This document shows, piece by piece, positions 1 to 8,405 of a stretch of 32,416 bases of DNA. Position numbers and translations under genes: made by a program. Origin of the DNA: Syntrophaceae bacterium (GTDB lineage: Bacteria; Desulfobacterota; Syntrophia; Syntrophales; UBA2185); assembly GCA_003153775.1 (NCBI GenBank), contig PMBI01000066.1, positions 1-32,416 of the forward strand. The letters run 5' to 3'. The notes beneath the pieces are model-generated. The model ran no database searches, was not told the DNA's origin, and worked only from the letters and a program-made list of their open reading frames with translations. Every line of letters starts with the position of its first letter. The stretch's first letter is position 1.

Positions 1-274
1 TTCTGAGGGTATCAATGATATTGCGGGTTCCGATAACAGTCAAGGGACGATCCTTCTGCAGATAACAAATATTATCTGCCAGAAACATGATGTCTCTCAC
101 ATGATCAAGGTGAGCATGGGTGACGAGGACATAATCGATATTAACTTGTTCCTCAATAGTCAATAAAGATGTAATAGCTCCGGCATCGACAAGGATCTTA
201 CCGTCCAAAAGGAAGCTCGTTGTATTGCATCCGGGCGTCTGTGATCCATGGCAACCCAGTACTCTGATCTGCAT
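1..274 (-). CDS. Metallo-beta-lactamase-fold hydrolase, possibly class II cyclic-nucleotide phosphodiesterase-like (partial, 5' part only)
   Basis: The first 91 codons are present and the gene runs off the left edge. The product starts MQIRVLGCHGS and carries the metal-binding signature HAHLDHVRD at residues 53-60 (H53, H55, D57, H58), which is the HxHxDH motif of the metallo-beta-lactamase fold. The early GCHGSQTPGCNT segment resembles the N-terminus of MBL-fold phosphodiesterases and RNase Z-like proteins, in which the first strand is followed by a glycine-rich turn. I chose the ATG at 272-274 because AGGA lies about 10 bases upstream and the protein begins directly with the first beta strand. 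There is no signal peptide, so a cytoplasmic enzyme is expected. The substrate cannot be told from this fragment; a class II cAMP phosphodiesterase is one guess. It lies beyond the ribosomal terminator and is not part of that operon. Confidence 0.8.
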   Translation of the reverse strand, partial: MQIRVLGCHGSQTPGCNTTSFLLDGKILVDAGAITSLLTIEEQVNIDYVLVTHAHLDHVRDIMFLADNICYLQKDRPLTVIGTRNIIDTLR

Positions 275-677
275 CTTTTTTCATCCTATGAGAGGAGTTA
301 CTAATGCTCTGGGCCCATGTCCTCCCTGGTCAGGAAGGTATTCATGCCGCGATACGGCCTCAGAACAGGCTTTAACGGCAAGGATCGGTCATAAACTCTC
401 ATTGTCGGAAGCCGGCGGAACGCTAACATACCTTTCCTGTTCAGGCAACAACTTTATAGAACGGTTGTACAACTTGCAGAGAGGGTGCAGTGGTGGATAA
501 AAGACCAGGAATCTTTACCGTAGCCCTGCAAGGCGAGGGTGCAATGTAAGATAAATTCTTTCTTACCGGCCAGGCGCTTTAATTATTACCGATGATGGAA
601 GCAAATTGAACCCGAATCCTTCTTAACAAAAGGGAAAGCAGAAGTTACAAACCCCGGCTTGTTAAATCAACAGATTC
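275..677. other. 403-base intergenic stretch without a convincing gene
   Basis: Between the orphan EF-Tu-like gene and the MBL-fold gene I see no recognisable protein or RNA gene on either strand. On the minus strand there is a 42-codon frame from 429 to 301 that starts MLAFRRLPTMR and ends REDMGPEH, with AGGAAAGG just before its ATG. It is rich in Arg and Pro, matches no family I know, and ends 27 bases before the MBL gene. It could be a small leader peptide or chance. The sequence GTTGTACAAC near 464-473 is a short palindrome. I found no clear terminator after the EF-Tu-like gene; TTAACAA and TTGTTAA near 620-677 can pair only across a 29-base loop. Confidence 0.5.
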
Positions 678-935
678 CTATGGGACAACTTTAAAAACTT
701 CATCACCGGGGCGGACACGATCGGAGACTTTGAGACCAATATAGTCACCCGCCGCAGCCTTCTCAACCTTTTGGTTTTCAATCTCCATCGATTCAAGTGT
801 GTTTGTTATGTCCGTAGTGTGACCTATTATTTTGATCGTATCGCCTACTTTTATCTCGCCATTTGTCAGTTTTATCGCCGCAACGCACGGCTTCGCAAAA
901 AATTTTACAACTTCGCCTATCTTTTCTTCCGCCAT
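678..935 (-). CDS. Free-standing EF-Tu domain-2-like beta-barrel protein
   Basis: This 85-residue protein (start MAEEKIGEVVKFF, end DEVFKVVP) has the layout of the second, beta-barrel domain of translational GTPases: a first strand, the LTNGEIKVGDTIKI turn that corresponds to the G-x-I-x-x-G-D segment, then GHTTDITNTLESMEIEN, and a closing AAAGDYIGLKVSDRVRPGDEV. It has no G domain, so it is not a GTPase. Small proteins of this kind are annotated as translation elongation factor-like in several anaerobic bacteria; their role is not known to me. The start at 933-935 is chosen because GGAGG lies 7 bases upstream; an in-frame start at 962 lacks this. It follows the ribosomal terminator by about 130 bases and so probably has its own promoter. 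Confidence 0.8.
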   Translation of the reverse strand: MAEEKIGEVVKFFAKPCVAAIKLTNGEIKVGDTIKIIGHTTDITNTLESMEIENQKVEKAAAGDYIGLKVSDRVRPGDEVFKVVP

Positions 936-1066
936 AACAAATCCTCCTTCTCCATTGCCCAAATAAAAATCACAATGTGACTCTGTAAAGAACCTTTGAT
1001 GAGTTGAGACTATTGAGAAAGTTATAACTTGCTATGAAGTATATTTTTTCTGACAAAAAAACAAGT
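936..1066 (-). promoter_or_regulatory. Probable promoter region of the EF-Tu-domain-2-like gene
   Basis: The A+T-rich stretch lies between the rplQ terminator and the next gene, so a promoter is expected here. On the minus strand TATACT (1043-1038) could be a -10 box, but the matching -35 (TTGTTT, 1064-1059) is only 15 bases away. Two short dyads are visible: AAGTTATAACTT at 1019-1030, a perfect 12-base palindrome, and TCACAATGTGA at 971-981. Either could be an operator, but no known regulator can be named. Confidence 0.3.
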
Positions 1067-1105
1067 GAAAAAAAGAAAAGCAGGGTCGGCGAAAAACCCT
1101 GCTTT
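1067..1105 (-). terminator. Rho-independent terminator after rplQ
   Basis: On the minus strand a perfect 10-base stem (AAAGCAGGGT pairing with ACCCTGCTTT, positions 1105-1096 and 1086-1077) closes a 9-base loop and is followed by TC and seven T residues. It begins 35 bases after the rplQ stop. It is the only clear intrinsic terminator I found in the direction of transcription of the 31-kb block, so it marks the end of the operon cluster. Confidence 0.92.
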
Positions 1106-1139
1106 GCTGTAAACGTAAGAAATCGCGCGAAGTGCCGTG

Positions 1140-1538
1140 CTACTTTTGTGAAACAACCTTCTTCTTTGTTTGATCCGGACCGATATCCCGGATAAACTCA
1201 ATTATAGACACGGGGGCATTATCACCTGCGCGATTACCCATCTTCACTATCCTCGTATAACCGCCCGCACAGTCACGATACCGCAACGAAAGTTCATCAA
1301 AAAGTTTCCCCACAACTTCCCTGTCCCTTACGTAGGAAAGGGCCTGTCGTCTTGCATGAAGATCGCCTCTCTTCCCGAGGGTGATCATTTTTTCGGCAAC
1401 TTTTCTCAATTCTTTAGCTTTAGCATCTGTCGTCGTTATCTTCTCATATTTCAAAAGAGACGTTACCATGTTTCTCAACATAGCTTCCCTATGACTCTTC
1501 GTTCTGCCCAGACTTTTTCCTGAATTCCCGTGACGCAT
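1140..1538 (-). CDS. rplQ: 50S ribosomal protein L17
   Basis: The 132-residue product starts [20 protein letters not shown] and contains the family core [14 protein letters not shown] and [19 protein letters not shown]17 binds 23S rRNA domains near the exit side of the large subunit. Length fits the usual 120-135 residues. The ATG has GGGAG about 9 bases upstream. It is the last gene of the cluster, 36 bases after rpoA and just before the intrinsic terminator, its normal place at the end of the alpha operon. Confidence 0.98.
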   Translation of the reverse strand: MRHGNSGKSLGRTKSHREAMLRNMVTSLLKYEKITTTDAKAKELRKVAEKMITLGKRGDLHARRQALSYVRDREVVGKLFDELSLRYRDCAGGYTRIVKMGNRAGDNAPVSIIEFIRDIGPDQTKKKVVSQK

Positions 1539-1574
1539 CTAACTATCTCCCTTCTCCGCTAAGCATAAAACTCT

Positions 1575-2594
1575 TCATTCTTTAGCACCGAAGTCACCAA
1601 TGTCTCTCCTCTCCTCCTTATTCCAGGGAGGCAAATCGAGTTTCATACCAAAGCTGAGTCCCATCTCTGCAAGAATTTCCTTTATCTCATTCAGAGACTT
1701 CCTGCCGAAATTCTTGGTCTTTAACATCTCCGCTTCCGTTTTCTGAACAAGCTCTCCTATAAGATTAATGCCCGCATTTTTCAAGCAGTTCGCCGATCTT
1801 ACGGAAAGTTCGAGATCGTCAACATGCCTGAGCAGGTTTTCATTGGCGCTCTCCTTTTCCTCGACTACTTCCTGCTGTTCTTCCTCATCCACATCATCAA
1901 AGTTTATGAATATATCCAGTTGTCCCTTTAATATCTTTGCCGCAAAGGCAAGGGCATCCTCCGGAAGGACGCTGCCATCGGTCCATACTTCCATTACAAG
2001 GCGATCATAATCGGCAATCTGTCCCACCCTTGCATGGGCAATCGTATAATTCACTTTCTTAATAGGCGAAAAAGCTGCATCAACATTTATAGTCCCTTCA
2101 GATTGATCTGAGGCCCTGTCCCTGCGGGCCGGCACATACCCTTTCCCCGTTTTCACAACGAGCTCAGCCTTAAACTTGTTACGTCCGGAGAGTGTTGCAA
2201 TATGGTGCTCGGGATTGAGAATTTCAACCGTTCCGTCTGTAATAATATCCCCGGCAGTTACGGCACCTTCTTCTGAGGCATCGATATGAACGACTCTCGG
2301 ACCGTCCTGATTAAGCTTTAATCGAACGCCTTTGAGGTTCAGTATAATATCTGTTACATCTTCTTTGACTCCTGGAATTGTTGAATATTCATGAAGGACT
2401 CCGTCAACCTTCATTGAGACAATAGCCGCTCCCTGAATAGACGACAGCAATACCCTTCTGAGGGCATTTCCGAGAGTAATGCCAAAACCCCGCTCTAAAG
2501 GCTGACAGGTAAATTCGCCATAAAAGCGTGTATGCGTGCTCTCGTCAATTTCAATTCGCTTCGGTCGTATTAAAGTGCGCCAGCTCTTTTGCAT
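1575..2594 (-). CDS. rpoA: DNA-directed RNA polymerase alpha subunit
   Basis: The 339-residue product has both alpha domains. The N-terminal assembly domain (about 1-235) includes [18 protein letters not shown] near residues 36-53, the dimerisation and beta/beta'-contact region. An acidic linker ([16 protein letters not shown]) leads to the C-terminal domain (about 255-325), with [16 protein letters not shown] and [16 protein letters not shown], which holds the arginine used for UP-element DNA and activator contact and the helix-hairpin-helix. Length fits the bacterial family (about 330-350). AAGGAA precedes the ATG. Its position between rpsD and rplQ is the standard alpha-operon order. Confidence 0.99.
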   Translation of the reverse strand: MQKSWRTLIRPKRIEIDESTHTRFYGEFTCQPLERGFGITLGNALRRVLLSSIQGAAIVSMKVDGVLHEYSTIPGVKEDVTDIILNLKGVRLKLNQDGPRVVHIDASEEGAVTAGDIITDGTVEILNPEHHIATLSGRNKFKAELVVKTGKGYVPARRDRASDQSEGTINVDAAFSPIKKVNYTIAHARVGQIADYDRLVMEVWTDGSVLPEDALAFAAKILKGQLDIFINFDDVDEEEQQEVVEEKESANENLLRHVDDLELSVRSANCLKNAGINLIGELVQKTEAEMLKTKNFGRKSLNEIKEILAEMGLSFGMKLDLPPWNKEERRDIGDFGAKE

Positions 2595-2641
2595 TTTTTA
2601 GTTCCTTACCTTTGGGGTATGTTTGTAAGTCTATGACAATT

Positions 2642-3268
2642 TTACTTTGAATAAAGTTCAACAACTAATTGTTCCTGAACGGGCATAACCAATTCTTCGC
2701 GGGAGGGCAGAGTTTTTACCAGGCCCCTGAAATTATCCTTATCCAGTTCCAGCCATTGTGGTATACCCCGCCTGGCAACTATTTCCATCGCCTCAACTAT
2801 TCTTTCCACCTTCTTGCTTTTCTCTCTTACCCGAATCTCGCTGCCTACCTTAACCAAGTAGGATGGGATATTTATCGGTTTCCCGTCTATTAAGAAGTGC
2901 TTATGTCTCACAAGCTGCCTCGCCTCATTTCTCGAATTGGCAAAGCCTATTCGGAAAACCATATTATCGAGACGCCGTTCCAGGAAAAGTAAAAGATTTG
3001 TTCCTGTTATCCCCTTCTGTTTGTCAGCCTTTTCAAAATAACTCCTGAATTGCCTTTCTAACAGGCCGTACATCCTCTTGAGTTTCTGCTTTTCTCTCAA
3101 TTGCACGCCATAATCGGAGTGCTTCCTGCGAAGCTGACCATGATCTCCCGGAGCATAACCCCTTCTCTCAAAGGCACATTTATCACCGTAACACCTGTCC
3201 CCTTTGAGAAAAAGTTTCAGGCCCTCTCTTTTGCATAACCGACACACGGATTCTTTATATCTTGCCAA
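2642..3268 (-). CDS. rpsD: 30S ribosomal protein S4, zinc-binding form
   Basis: The 208-residue product begins [16 protein letters not shown]. Four cysteines at 9, 12, 26 and 31 form the zinc site of the C+ type of S4, which is missing in the E. coli type. The S4 RNA-binding domain follows at about 95-160 ([21 protein letters not shown]). S4 is a primary 16S rRNA binder that nucleates 30S assembly and in many bacteria represses the alpha operon. The start codon is TTG at 3266-3268, supported by GGGGAGG 7-8 bases upstream. The gene lies between rpsK and rpoA. Confidence 0.98.
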   Translation of the reverse strand: MARYKESVCRLCKREGLKLFLKGDRCYGDKCAFERRGYAPGDHGQLRRKHSDYGVQLREKQKLKRMYGLLERQFRSYFEKADKQKGITGTNLLLFLERRLDNMVFRIGFANSRNEARQLVRHKHFLIDGKPINIPSYLVKVGSEIRVREKSKKVERIVEAMEIVARRGIPQWLELDKDNFRGLVKTLPSREELVMPVQEQLVVELYSK

Positions 3269-3326
3269 AAAAACCTCCCCATAAAAAAATCAGAATTCTC
3301 TATGTAAACCCTAAATAAGATCTATT

Positions 3327-3719
3327 TTATACTCTTCTCCTCTTCGGAGGACGGCACCCATTATGGGGAATCGGCGTAACATCTCTGATGAGACTGATGT
3401 TCAAGCCAGCCACCTGCAATGACCTTAATGCCGATTCACGGCCTGAGCCGGGTCCCTTCACGTATACTTGAACTCGCCTCATTCCATGTTCCTTCGCCTT
3501 CTTGACCGCGTCCTCAGCTGCCACCTGCGCCGCAAAAGGCGTACTCTTTCTCGAACCTTTAAACCCCTGCGTTCCGGCGGAAGACCAAGCCACTACATTG
3601 CCGCTGAGATCAGTGATTGTAATAATGGTATTGTTAAAGGTAGATTGAATATGCACAACTCCTTCGGTTATGTTCTTCTTTTCCTTTTTTTTCCCTGTTT
3701 TTCTTACCTGTTTTGCCAT
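3327..3719 (-). CDS. rpsK: 30S ribosomal protein S11
   Basis: The 130-residue product has a basic N-terminal tail ([16 protein letters not shown]), the core [18 protein letters not shown] and [21 protein letters not shown], and the conserved C-terminus [17 protein letters not shown]11 sits on the 30S platform near the E site. Length agrees with the family. It starts 24 bases after rpsM ends and 58 bases before rpsD begins, in normal alpha-operon order. Confidence 0.98.
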   Translation of the reverse strand: MAKQVRKTGKKKEKKNITEGVVHIQSTFNNTIITITDLSGNVVAWSSAGTQGFKGSRKSTPFAAQVAAEDAVKKAKEHGMRRVQVYVKGPGSGRESALRSLQVAGLNISLIRDVTPIPHNGCRPPKRRRV

Positions 3720-3743
3720 CTTCCCTCCGGATTAATTCCTTCT

Positions 3744-4112
3744 CTATTTCTTCTTCCCGGCAATCGACCGTCTCGGTCCTTTCCTCGTTCGAGCATTTGT
3801 ACTCGTTCTCTGGCCCCTGACGGGAAGCCCTTTTCTATGCCTCAGTCCACGGTAAGCTCCGAGATCCATCAACCGCTTCACCGACATAGATATGTCTCTC
3901 CTTAAATCGCCTTCGACTTTGTGTTCTTTATCTATGACATTTCTGATGGCGGTTATTTCTGAGTCGGCAATGTTGTCCGTTTTCTTATCAAGGCTGACAC
4001 CGGCCTTCTCCAGAATATCCCGCGCGCTGCTCCTGCCAATTCCATATATATACGTTAAAGCGATTTCCATTCTCTTGTTTTTCGGTAAGTCAACTCCCGC
4101 AATTCTTGCCAC
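3744..4112 (-). CDS. rpsM: 30S ribosomal protein S13
   Basis: The 122-residue product starts [19 protein letters not shown] and has the helix-two-turn-helix region [14 protein letters not shown] and the basic tail [21 protein letters not shown], which reaches toward the P-site tRNA and the subunit bridges. The start is GTG at 4110-4112, with a very strong AGGAGG 7-8 bases upstream. It follows rpmJ by 36 bases, too little room for the large pseudoknot leader found before rpsM in E. coli, so that mode of S4 control is not visible here. Confidence 0.98.
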   Translation of the reverse strand: MARIAGVDLPKNKRMEIALTYIYGIGRSSARDILEKAGVSLDKKTDNIADSEITAIRNVIDKEHKVEGDLRRDISMSVKRLMDLGAYRGLRHRKGLPVRGQRTSTNARTRKGPRRSIAGKKK

Positions 4113-4148
4113 TTGATAACCTCCTGATGAAAGGCACTATAGTCTAAA

Positions 4149-4262
4149 TTATCCCTGACGCTGTTTGTGTTTTGGATTCTCGCAGATAACCCTCAACACA
4201 CCACGCCTCTTGATAATTTTACATTTGTCACAAATTTTTTTCACTGAAGACCGCACCTTCAC
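4149..4262 (-). CDS. rpmJ: 50S ribosomal protein L36, zinc-binding form
   Basis: This short gene encodes 37 residues starting [15 protein letters not shown] and ending [10 protein letters not shown]. The zinc ribbon is complete: C11, C14, C27 and H32. The start is GTG at 4260-4262 with AAGGAG 8 bases upstream. L36 binds 23S rRNA in the large subunit. Length is exactly the usual 37-38 residues. It sits between infA and rpsM, its standard place. Confidence 0.97.
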   Translation of the reverse strand: MKVRSSVKKICDKCKIIKRRGVLRVICENPKHKQRQG

Positions 4263-4362
4263 GATATTCGCTCCTTAACAGAGTGGTTTGAAACCCGAAG
4301 CGCGCCGGACGATCTGCCGATGGCACACTGCAATGCCGCACATACACTCTATTCATTTAAGT

Positions 4363-4581
4363 TTATTTTGTCCGGTATATAATCCTTCCTCGAGTAAGAT
4401 CGTAGGGAGAAAGCTCAACAGTAACCTTGTCACCCGGCAGTATCTTGATAAAATGCATGCGCATTTTTCCGGAAATATGAGCAAGGACACGGTGTCCGTT
4501 CTCGAGCTCAACCCGGAACATTGCGTTTGGCAAAGTTTCAACTACTTTACCTTCAACCTCAATTGGTTCCTCTTTTGCCAT
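4363..4581 (-). CDS. infA: Translation initiation factor IF-1
   Basis: The 72-residue product is a single OB-fold: [20 protein letters not shown] followed by [20 protein letters not shown] and [22 protein letters not shown]-1 binds the 30S A site and works with IF-2 and IF-3 at initiation. Length is the standard 72. It lies between map and rpmJ; the 100-base gap to rpmJ holds only AGAGTG and CACTCT copies that could close a loose stem. Confidence 0.98.
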   Translation of the reverse strand: MAKEEPIEVEGKVVETLPNAMFRVELENGHRVLAHISGKMRMHFIKILPGDKVTVELSPYDLTRGRIIYRTK

Positions 4582-4640
4582 AACAACCTATATCAATTAA
4601 TTACCAACAAACCTTGAAAAAACCATCTGTTGTCTATTTT

Positions 4641-5390
4641 TCAATTTATCCTGCTCAGGATGTCCGGACCATCCTTGGTTATGGCAATTGAATGTTCGAA
4701 GTGGGCCGATAATTTTCCATCTTCCGTGACCACAGTCCAGCCATTATCAGTGACTTTGACCTTATACGTGCCTTGATTGACCATTGGCTCAATGGCCAAT
4801 ACCATGCCGGTCTTCAATTCTATTCCTCTGCCTTTTATGCCATAGTTGGGTATCTGCGGTTCCTCGTGAAGTTTCTTTCCAATTCCGTGGCCCACAAAAT
4901 CTCTCACAACGGAAAACCCGGCAGTCTCAACCCGCATTTGAACGGCGACTGATATGTCGCCGAGGCGGTTCCCCGCTCTTGCCTCTCTGATGCCATCGTA
5001 GAGGCCTTGTTCAGTAACGCGAATCAACCTTGCAGCTTCTTGGGAAACATCTCCGACAGGGACCGTTATTGCAGCATCCCCGTAGTATCCCTTATAATAT
5101 GCTCCGAAATCGAGACTGACGATATCCCCCGCATCCAGAACCCTGTTTGACGGTATTCCATGAACAACCTCCGAATTAACCGATATGCAAAGTGAATTCG
5201 GATAGCCCATATAACCCTTAAATGCCGGTTCCGCCCCTTTTTTACGGACAAGCTCTTCCGAACAGATATCCAGCTCTCCGGTGGTTACGCCGGGTCTAAC
5301 CTTTTCCTTCAGCCTGTTTAATATCTCAGCAACGATATGGTTGCTCGCCCTCATCTTTTCAATCTCTTCCGGCAGCTTTAGGACAATCAT
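4641..5390 (-). CDS. map: Type I methionine aminopeptidase
   Basis: The 249-residue enzyme removes the initiator methionine from nascent proteins in the cytosol. It starts MIVLKLPEEIEKMRASNHIV, typical of the family. The metal and catalytic ligands are all visible: H in SEVVHGIPS, the two D in SLDFGAYYKGYYGDAAI, H in FVGHGIGKKLHEEP, E in MVLAIEPMVNQG and E in AHFEHSIAIT. I prefer the ATG at 5388-5390; a TTG at 5426 would add 12 residues lying inside the secY end and not seen in the family. It starts 19 bases after secY with no obvious strong ribosome site, so coupling to secY is likely. No adk gene separates the two. Confidence 0.96.
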   Translation of the reverse strand: MIVLKLPEEIEKMRASNHIVAEILNRLKEKVRPGVTTGELDICSEELVRKKGAEPAFKGYMGYPNSLCISVNSEVVHGIPSNRVLDAGDIVSLDFGAYYKGYYGDAAITVPVGDVSQEAARLIRVTEQGLYDGIREARAGNRLGDISVAVQMRVETAGFSVVRDFVGHGIGKKLHEEPQIPNYGIKGRGIELKTGMVLAIEPMVNQGTYKVKVTDNGWTVVTEDGKLSAHFEHSIAITKDGPDILSRIN

Positions 5391-5409
5391 GCTACAGAAT
5401 ATGGCATCA

Positions 5410-6717
5410 TTAACGCCGTTTCGCAATACGGCCCTTCTTCATGAACCCTTCATACTGTCTCGTCAGCAAATGGGTCTCGATCTGGCCTGCCGTGTCAAGA
5501 GCAACACCGACCACAATCAAAAGGGCCGTGCCCCCAAAATAAAATGGGACACTGAAATAACTGATCAGTATGCTGGGAAGGACACAAACAGCTGATACAT
5601 AAATGGCACCGCCAAATGTCAGTTTAGACAAGACGTCATCGATATATTCCGCTGTTTTTTTGCCTGGTCTTATGCCGGGGACATACCCGCCATATTTTTT
5701 CATGTTGTCCGAAACGTCCACAGGATTGAATACGACAGCAGTATAAAAATAACAGAAAAAAACGATGAAGACGACATACATCAATTCATAAACCATTTTC
5801 CCGGGAATCAAAGCGTCTGAAATCAGCTTCATCCATGGGTGAGATATGAAGTTGGCGATCGTTGCCGGAAACATAATGATCGAGGATGCAAAGATCGGAG
5901 GAATGACGCCCGCAGTATTGACTTTAAGAGGCAAATGGGTCGTTTGTCCCCCGTACATCTTTCGTCCGACAACACGCTTCGCATACTGTACCGGTATTCT
6001 CCTCTGACCGCTCTCTACAAAAACGATGACGCCTATGACGGCAATCATCATAACAACGAGTATTATGATAAAGAAAATGCCCATCTCGCCCGCGGAGAGC
6101 AATGTAAACGTCTGATAGATCGCTGCAGGACCCCTGCAGACTATACCGGCAAAGATGATGAGCGAGATGCCGTTGCCTATACCTTTTTCGGTAATCTGTT
6201 CCCCCAGCCACATGATGAATGCAGTACCGGCAGTCAGTGTAATCACCGTCATAAGACGGAAGCTCCAGCCAGGTTCCATGACAATGGAAACCCCCGTCGG
6301 TCCGGCCATATTCTCCAGTCCAACAGAGATACCAAAGCCCTGTATCAGACTCAAGAGTACCGTCCCGTAACGTGTGTACTGTGTGATCTTTCTCCGTCCC
6401 GCTTCTCCTTCCTTGGAGAGTCTCTCCAGATGCGGAATAGCGATAGTCAGGAGCTGAAGAATGATTGAGGCGCTGATATAAGGCATGATGCCAAGGGCAA
6501 AAACTGAAAGGTTGGAAAGCGCACCGCCGGCAAACATGTCAAAAAATCCAAGCAGTGAACCCTTCGCCTGTTCAAAATAAGCGGCTAAAGCCGCCGTATC
6601 GATGCCAGGCGTGGGCACATGTGCACCTATTCTGTAAACAGCCAAGAGCAGAAACGAGTAGAGAATCCGTCTCTGGAGTTCAGGAATCTTTCCGATATTT
6701 TTTAAGCCGTCTAACAA
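5410..6717 (-). CDS. secY: Protein translocase subunit SecY
   Basis: The 435-residue inner-membrane protein has the ten hydrophobic spans of the SecYEG channel. Landmarks are LYSFLLLAVYRIGAHVPTPG in the first span, NLSVFALGIMPYISASII in span 2, GGQTTHLPLKVNTAGVIPPIF in the cytosolic loop before span 7, and PGIRPGKKTAEYID in the SecA-contacting loop, with its conserved Arg. The start is TTG at 6715-6717, one base after the rplO stop, with GAGG inside the rplO end 9 bases upstream; this suggests translational coupling. The partner secE is at the other end of the window. Confidence 0.98.
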   Translation of the reverse strand: MLDGLKNIGKIPELQRRILYSFLLLAVYRIGAHVPTPGIDTAALAAYFEQAKGSLLGFFDMFAGGALSNLSVFALGIMPYISASIILQLLTIAIPHLERLSKEGEAGRRKITQYTRYGTVLLSLIQGFGISVGLENMAGPTGVSIVMEPGWSFRLMTVITLTAGTAFIMWLGEQITEKGIGNGISLIIFAGIVCRGPAAIYQTFTLLSAGEMGIFFIIILVVMMIAVIGVIVFVESGQRRIPVQYAKRVVGRKMYGGQTTHLPLKVNTAGVIPPIFASSIIMFPATIANFISHPWMKLISDALIPGKMVYELMYVVFIVFFCYFYTAVVFNPVDVSDNMKKYGGYVPGIRPGKKTAEYIDDVLSKLTFGGAIYVSAVCVLPSILISYFSVPFYFGGTALLIVVGVALDTAGQIETHLLTRQYEGFMKKGRIAKRR

Positions 6718-6718
6718 A

Positions 6719-7162
6719 TCAGATAACCTCGATTACCGAGCCGCCGGCAGCCTCAATCTTATCTTTGGCTCCGCGACTTATCATATCAACCTTCACCGAT
6801 ATCGGATACTCTATATTGCCTTTGCCCAAGACTTTGACGCCGTCTCCTATTCTATTCACCAAGCCGGCTTTTAAAAGCGCATCCCTATCTATAACAGAAC
6901 CCTCGGGAAATCTTTTCAACTGATCTATATTTATGATCACAATGTCTCTACGAAAAGGGTTGCGAAACCCTCTCTTGGGTAATCTTCGCGAAAGGGGCAT
7001 CTGTCCACCTTCGAAACCCGGCCTGACTCTTCCTCCCGAACGGGCATTCTGTCCTTTATGTCCCTTTGTAGATGTGCCGCCATGCCCTGATCCATCGCCG
7101 CGGCCGATTCTTTTTCTTTTTTTTCTTGAACCCGCAGGCGGCTTCAATGAACTCAAATTCAT
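6719..7162 (-). CDS. rplO: 50S ribosomal protein L15
   Basis: The 147-residue product starts [20 protein letters not shown] and has the glycine- and arginine-rich extended N-terminal segment ([37 protein letters not shown]) that threads into 23S rRNA, then a globular C-terminal domain. Length is normal. Its ATG overlaps the rpmD stop by 4 bases (ATGA), and its stop is one base from the secY start. Confidence 0.98.
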   Translation of the reverse strand: MNLSSLKPPAGSRKKRKRIGRGDGSGHGGTSTKGHKGQNARSGGRVRPGFEGGQMPLSRRLPKRGFRNPFRRDIVIINIDQLKRFPEGSVIDRDALLKAGLVNRIGDGVKVLGKGNIEYPISVKVDMISRGAKDKIEAAGGSVIEVI

Positions 7163-7356
7163 GCCTTGTTCCCCTTTACTTCTTCCATAAACACCAGATG
7201 ACTCACTTTGTTAATCATGCCGCGAATCTCAGGCGTATCCACGAGCAGGACAGTCTTATTCAATCTCCCCAGTCCCATCCCGCGAAGTATCAGCCGCTGT
7301 TTCTCTGGCCTGCCTATGTAGCTTTTCACCATTGTTATCTTGAGTTTCTTATCCAC
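7159..7356 (-). CDS. rpmD: 50S ribosomal protein L30
   Basis: The 65-residue product has the family core [34 protein letters not shown] and the end of the fold at MINKVSHLV. The start is GTG at 7354-7356, supported by GAGGGAC 7-8 bases upstream; an in-frame GTG at 7380 lacks a ribosome site. L30 is absent from some bacterial lineages, so its presence between rpsE and rplO is informative. The last dozen residues ([10 protein letters not shown]) are a small extension beyond the usual 58-60 residues. Confidence 0.95.
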   Translation of the reverse strand: MDKKLKITMVKSYIGRPEKQRLILRGMGLGRLNKTVLLVDTPEIRGMINKVSHLVFMEEVKGNKA

Positions 7357-7444
7357 AATTTGTCCCTCTATATCGCGCACACTGATTATTACAACTCATA
7401 AGAGGTCATTCATCAGTAGCGATTGACGACCTTTTATGACATCA

Positions 7445-7942
7445 TCAACTGTCAGCACCCGTTCTACCCCTCAGGGATGAGATTTCCGCCGGATCCTTCA
7501 ATTGACAAAGACCTTCAATTGTAGCCTTAACCAGATTGTGCGGGTTGTGCGAACCTAAACATTTTGTCAGTATGTTATGGACTCCTGTAACTTCAAGAAC
7601 CGCTCTCACCGCTCCTCCGGCAATGAGGCCAGTTCCTTCGGAAGCAGGCTTCAGGAGAACCCTGCCTGCACCAAACTTTCCAATAACCTCATAGGGAACA
7701 GTCCTATTGGAAATGGCAACTCTAACCATGCTTTTCTTGGCCCTTTCCATACCCTTTCTGATCGCCTCCGGAACCTCGTGGGCCTTTCCCAGACCGGCAC
7801 CCACAGATCCATGTCCGTCTCCAACGACGACTATGGCACTGAACCGAAACCTCCGTCCGCCTTTGACGACTTTGGCCGTTCTGTTAATTGCTATAACTCT
7901 GTCAAGAAGTTCTAATTCTTCCATATCTTCAGTAATAACCAT
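7445..7942 (-). CDS. rpsE: 30S ribosomal protein S5
   Basis: The 165-residue product has the double-stranded RNA-binding-like N-terminal domain ([23 protein letters not shown] begins it) and the C-terminal domain with [37 protein letters not shown] and [21 protein letters not shown]5 helps decoding accuracy and 30S assembly. The start is uncertain: ATG at 7940-7942 gives the usual family length but its AAGGGA is only 2 bases away. A TTG at 7966 would add eight residues and an ATG at 7924 would remove six. The 88-base gap after it precedes rpmD. Confidence 0.95.
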   Translation of the reverse strand: MVITEDMEELELLDRVIAINRTAKVVKGGRRFRFSAIVVVGDGHGSVGAGLGKAHEVPEAIRKGMERAKKSMVRVAISNRTVPYEVIGKFGAGRVLLKPASEGTGLIAGGAVRAVLEVTGVHNILTKCLGSHNPHNLVKATIEGLCQLKDPAEISSLRGRTGADS

Positions 7943-7970
7943 TCCCTTCGAGTAATGTAGACCCAAAAAC

Positions 7971-8336
7971 CTAAAATTTTAACCCTGACTCTCTTGCCCC
8001 CTCGGCAAGCGCCTCAACGCGACCGTGATACAGGTAACATCCCCTGTCAAAAACGGCATTTTCTATACCCAGAGCCTTCAATTTTTTTGAAACAAGATTG
8101 CCGACTTTCTTCGCTGCATCAATCTTCTTAGAACCATCAAGGGTACCTTTAATTTCCTTGCTCAGTGTTGAAGCCTCAACCAGCGTCCGTCCGACATCAT
8201 CTGCTATAGCCTGAACATATATGTGTCTTGAACTTCTAAAGATCGAAAGACGCGGCCGAGCCTCCGTGCCGAATATTTTTCCTCTCACCCTCTTCTTACG
8301 CTTAATTCGTATCTTTTCTACTTTTTTCGATGCCAA
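7971..8336 (-). CDS. rplR: 50S ribosomal protein L18
   Basis: The 121-residue product starts with a basic tail ([20 protein letters not shown]) followed by [20 protein letters not shown] and the C-terminal [21 protein letters not shown]18 joins 5S rRNA with L5 to the central protuberance of the 50S subunit. The start is TTG at 8334-8336, with AGGGG about 7 bases upstream. It ends 28 bases before rpsE. Confidence 0.98.
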   Translation of the reverse strand: MASKKVEKIRIKRKKRVRGKIFGTEARPRLSIFRSSRHIYVQAIADDVGRTLVEASTLSKEIKGTLDGSKKIDAAKKVGNLVSKKLKALGIENAVFDRGCYLYHGRVEALAEGARESGLKF

Positions 8337-8405
8337 TTCTCTACCCCTTATGCGTTCAGCATCACACCGTTAAAGATGTTTTCAAGCCATGGACGAATCG
8401 ATTCA

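Noticed and set aside
310-360. Plus-strand CTGGTCAGGAAGG, resembling part of the SRP (4.5S) RNA signature
   Set aside because: The conserved GGTCAGGTCCGGAAGGAAGCAGCC core is not present in full, and no matching hairpin arms surround it.
225-500. Plus-strand 91-codon frame across the MBL start
   Set aside because: It overlaps the well-supported MBL gene on the other strand, has no ribosome site and resembles no family.
590-640. Minus-strand GGGTTCAATT, looking like a tRNA T-loop
   Set aside because: The five bases on either side do not pair as a T-stem, and no acceptor or anticodon arm can be built.
5839-6468. Plus-strand 209-codon frame opposite secY
   Set aside because: It is antisense to strongly conserved SecY coding sequence; its composition is that of a shadow frame, with no ribosome site.
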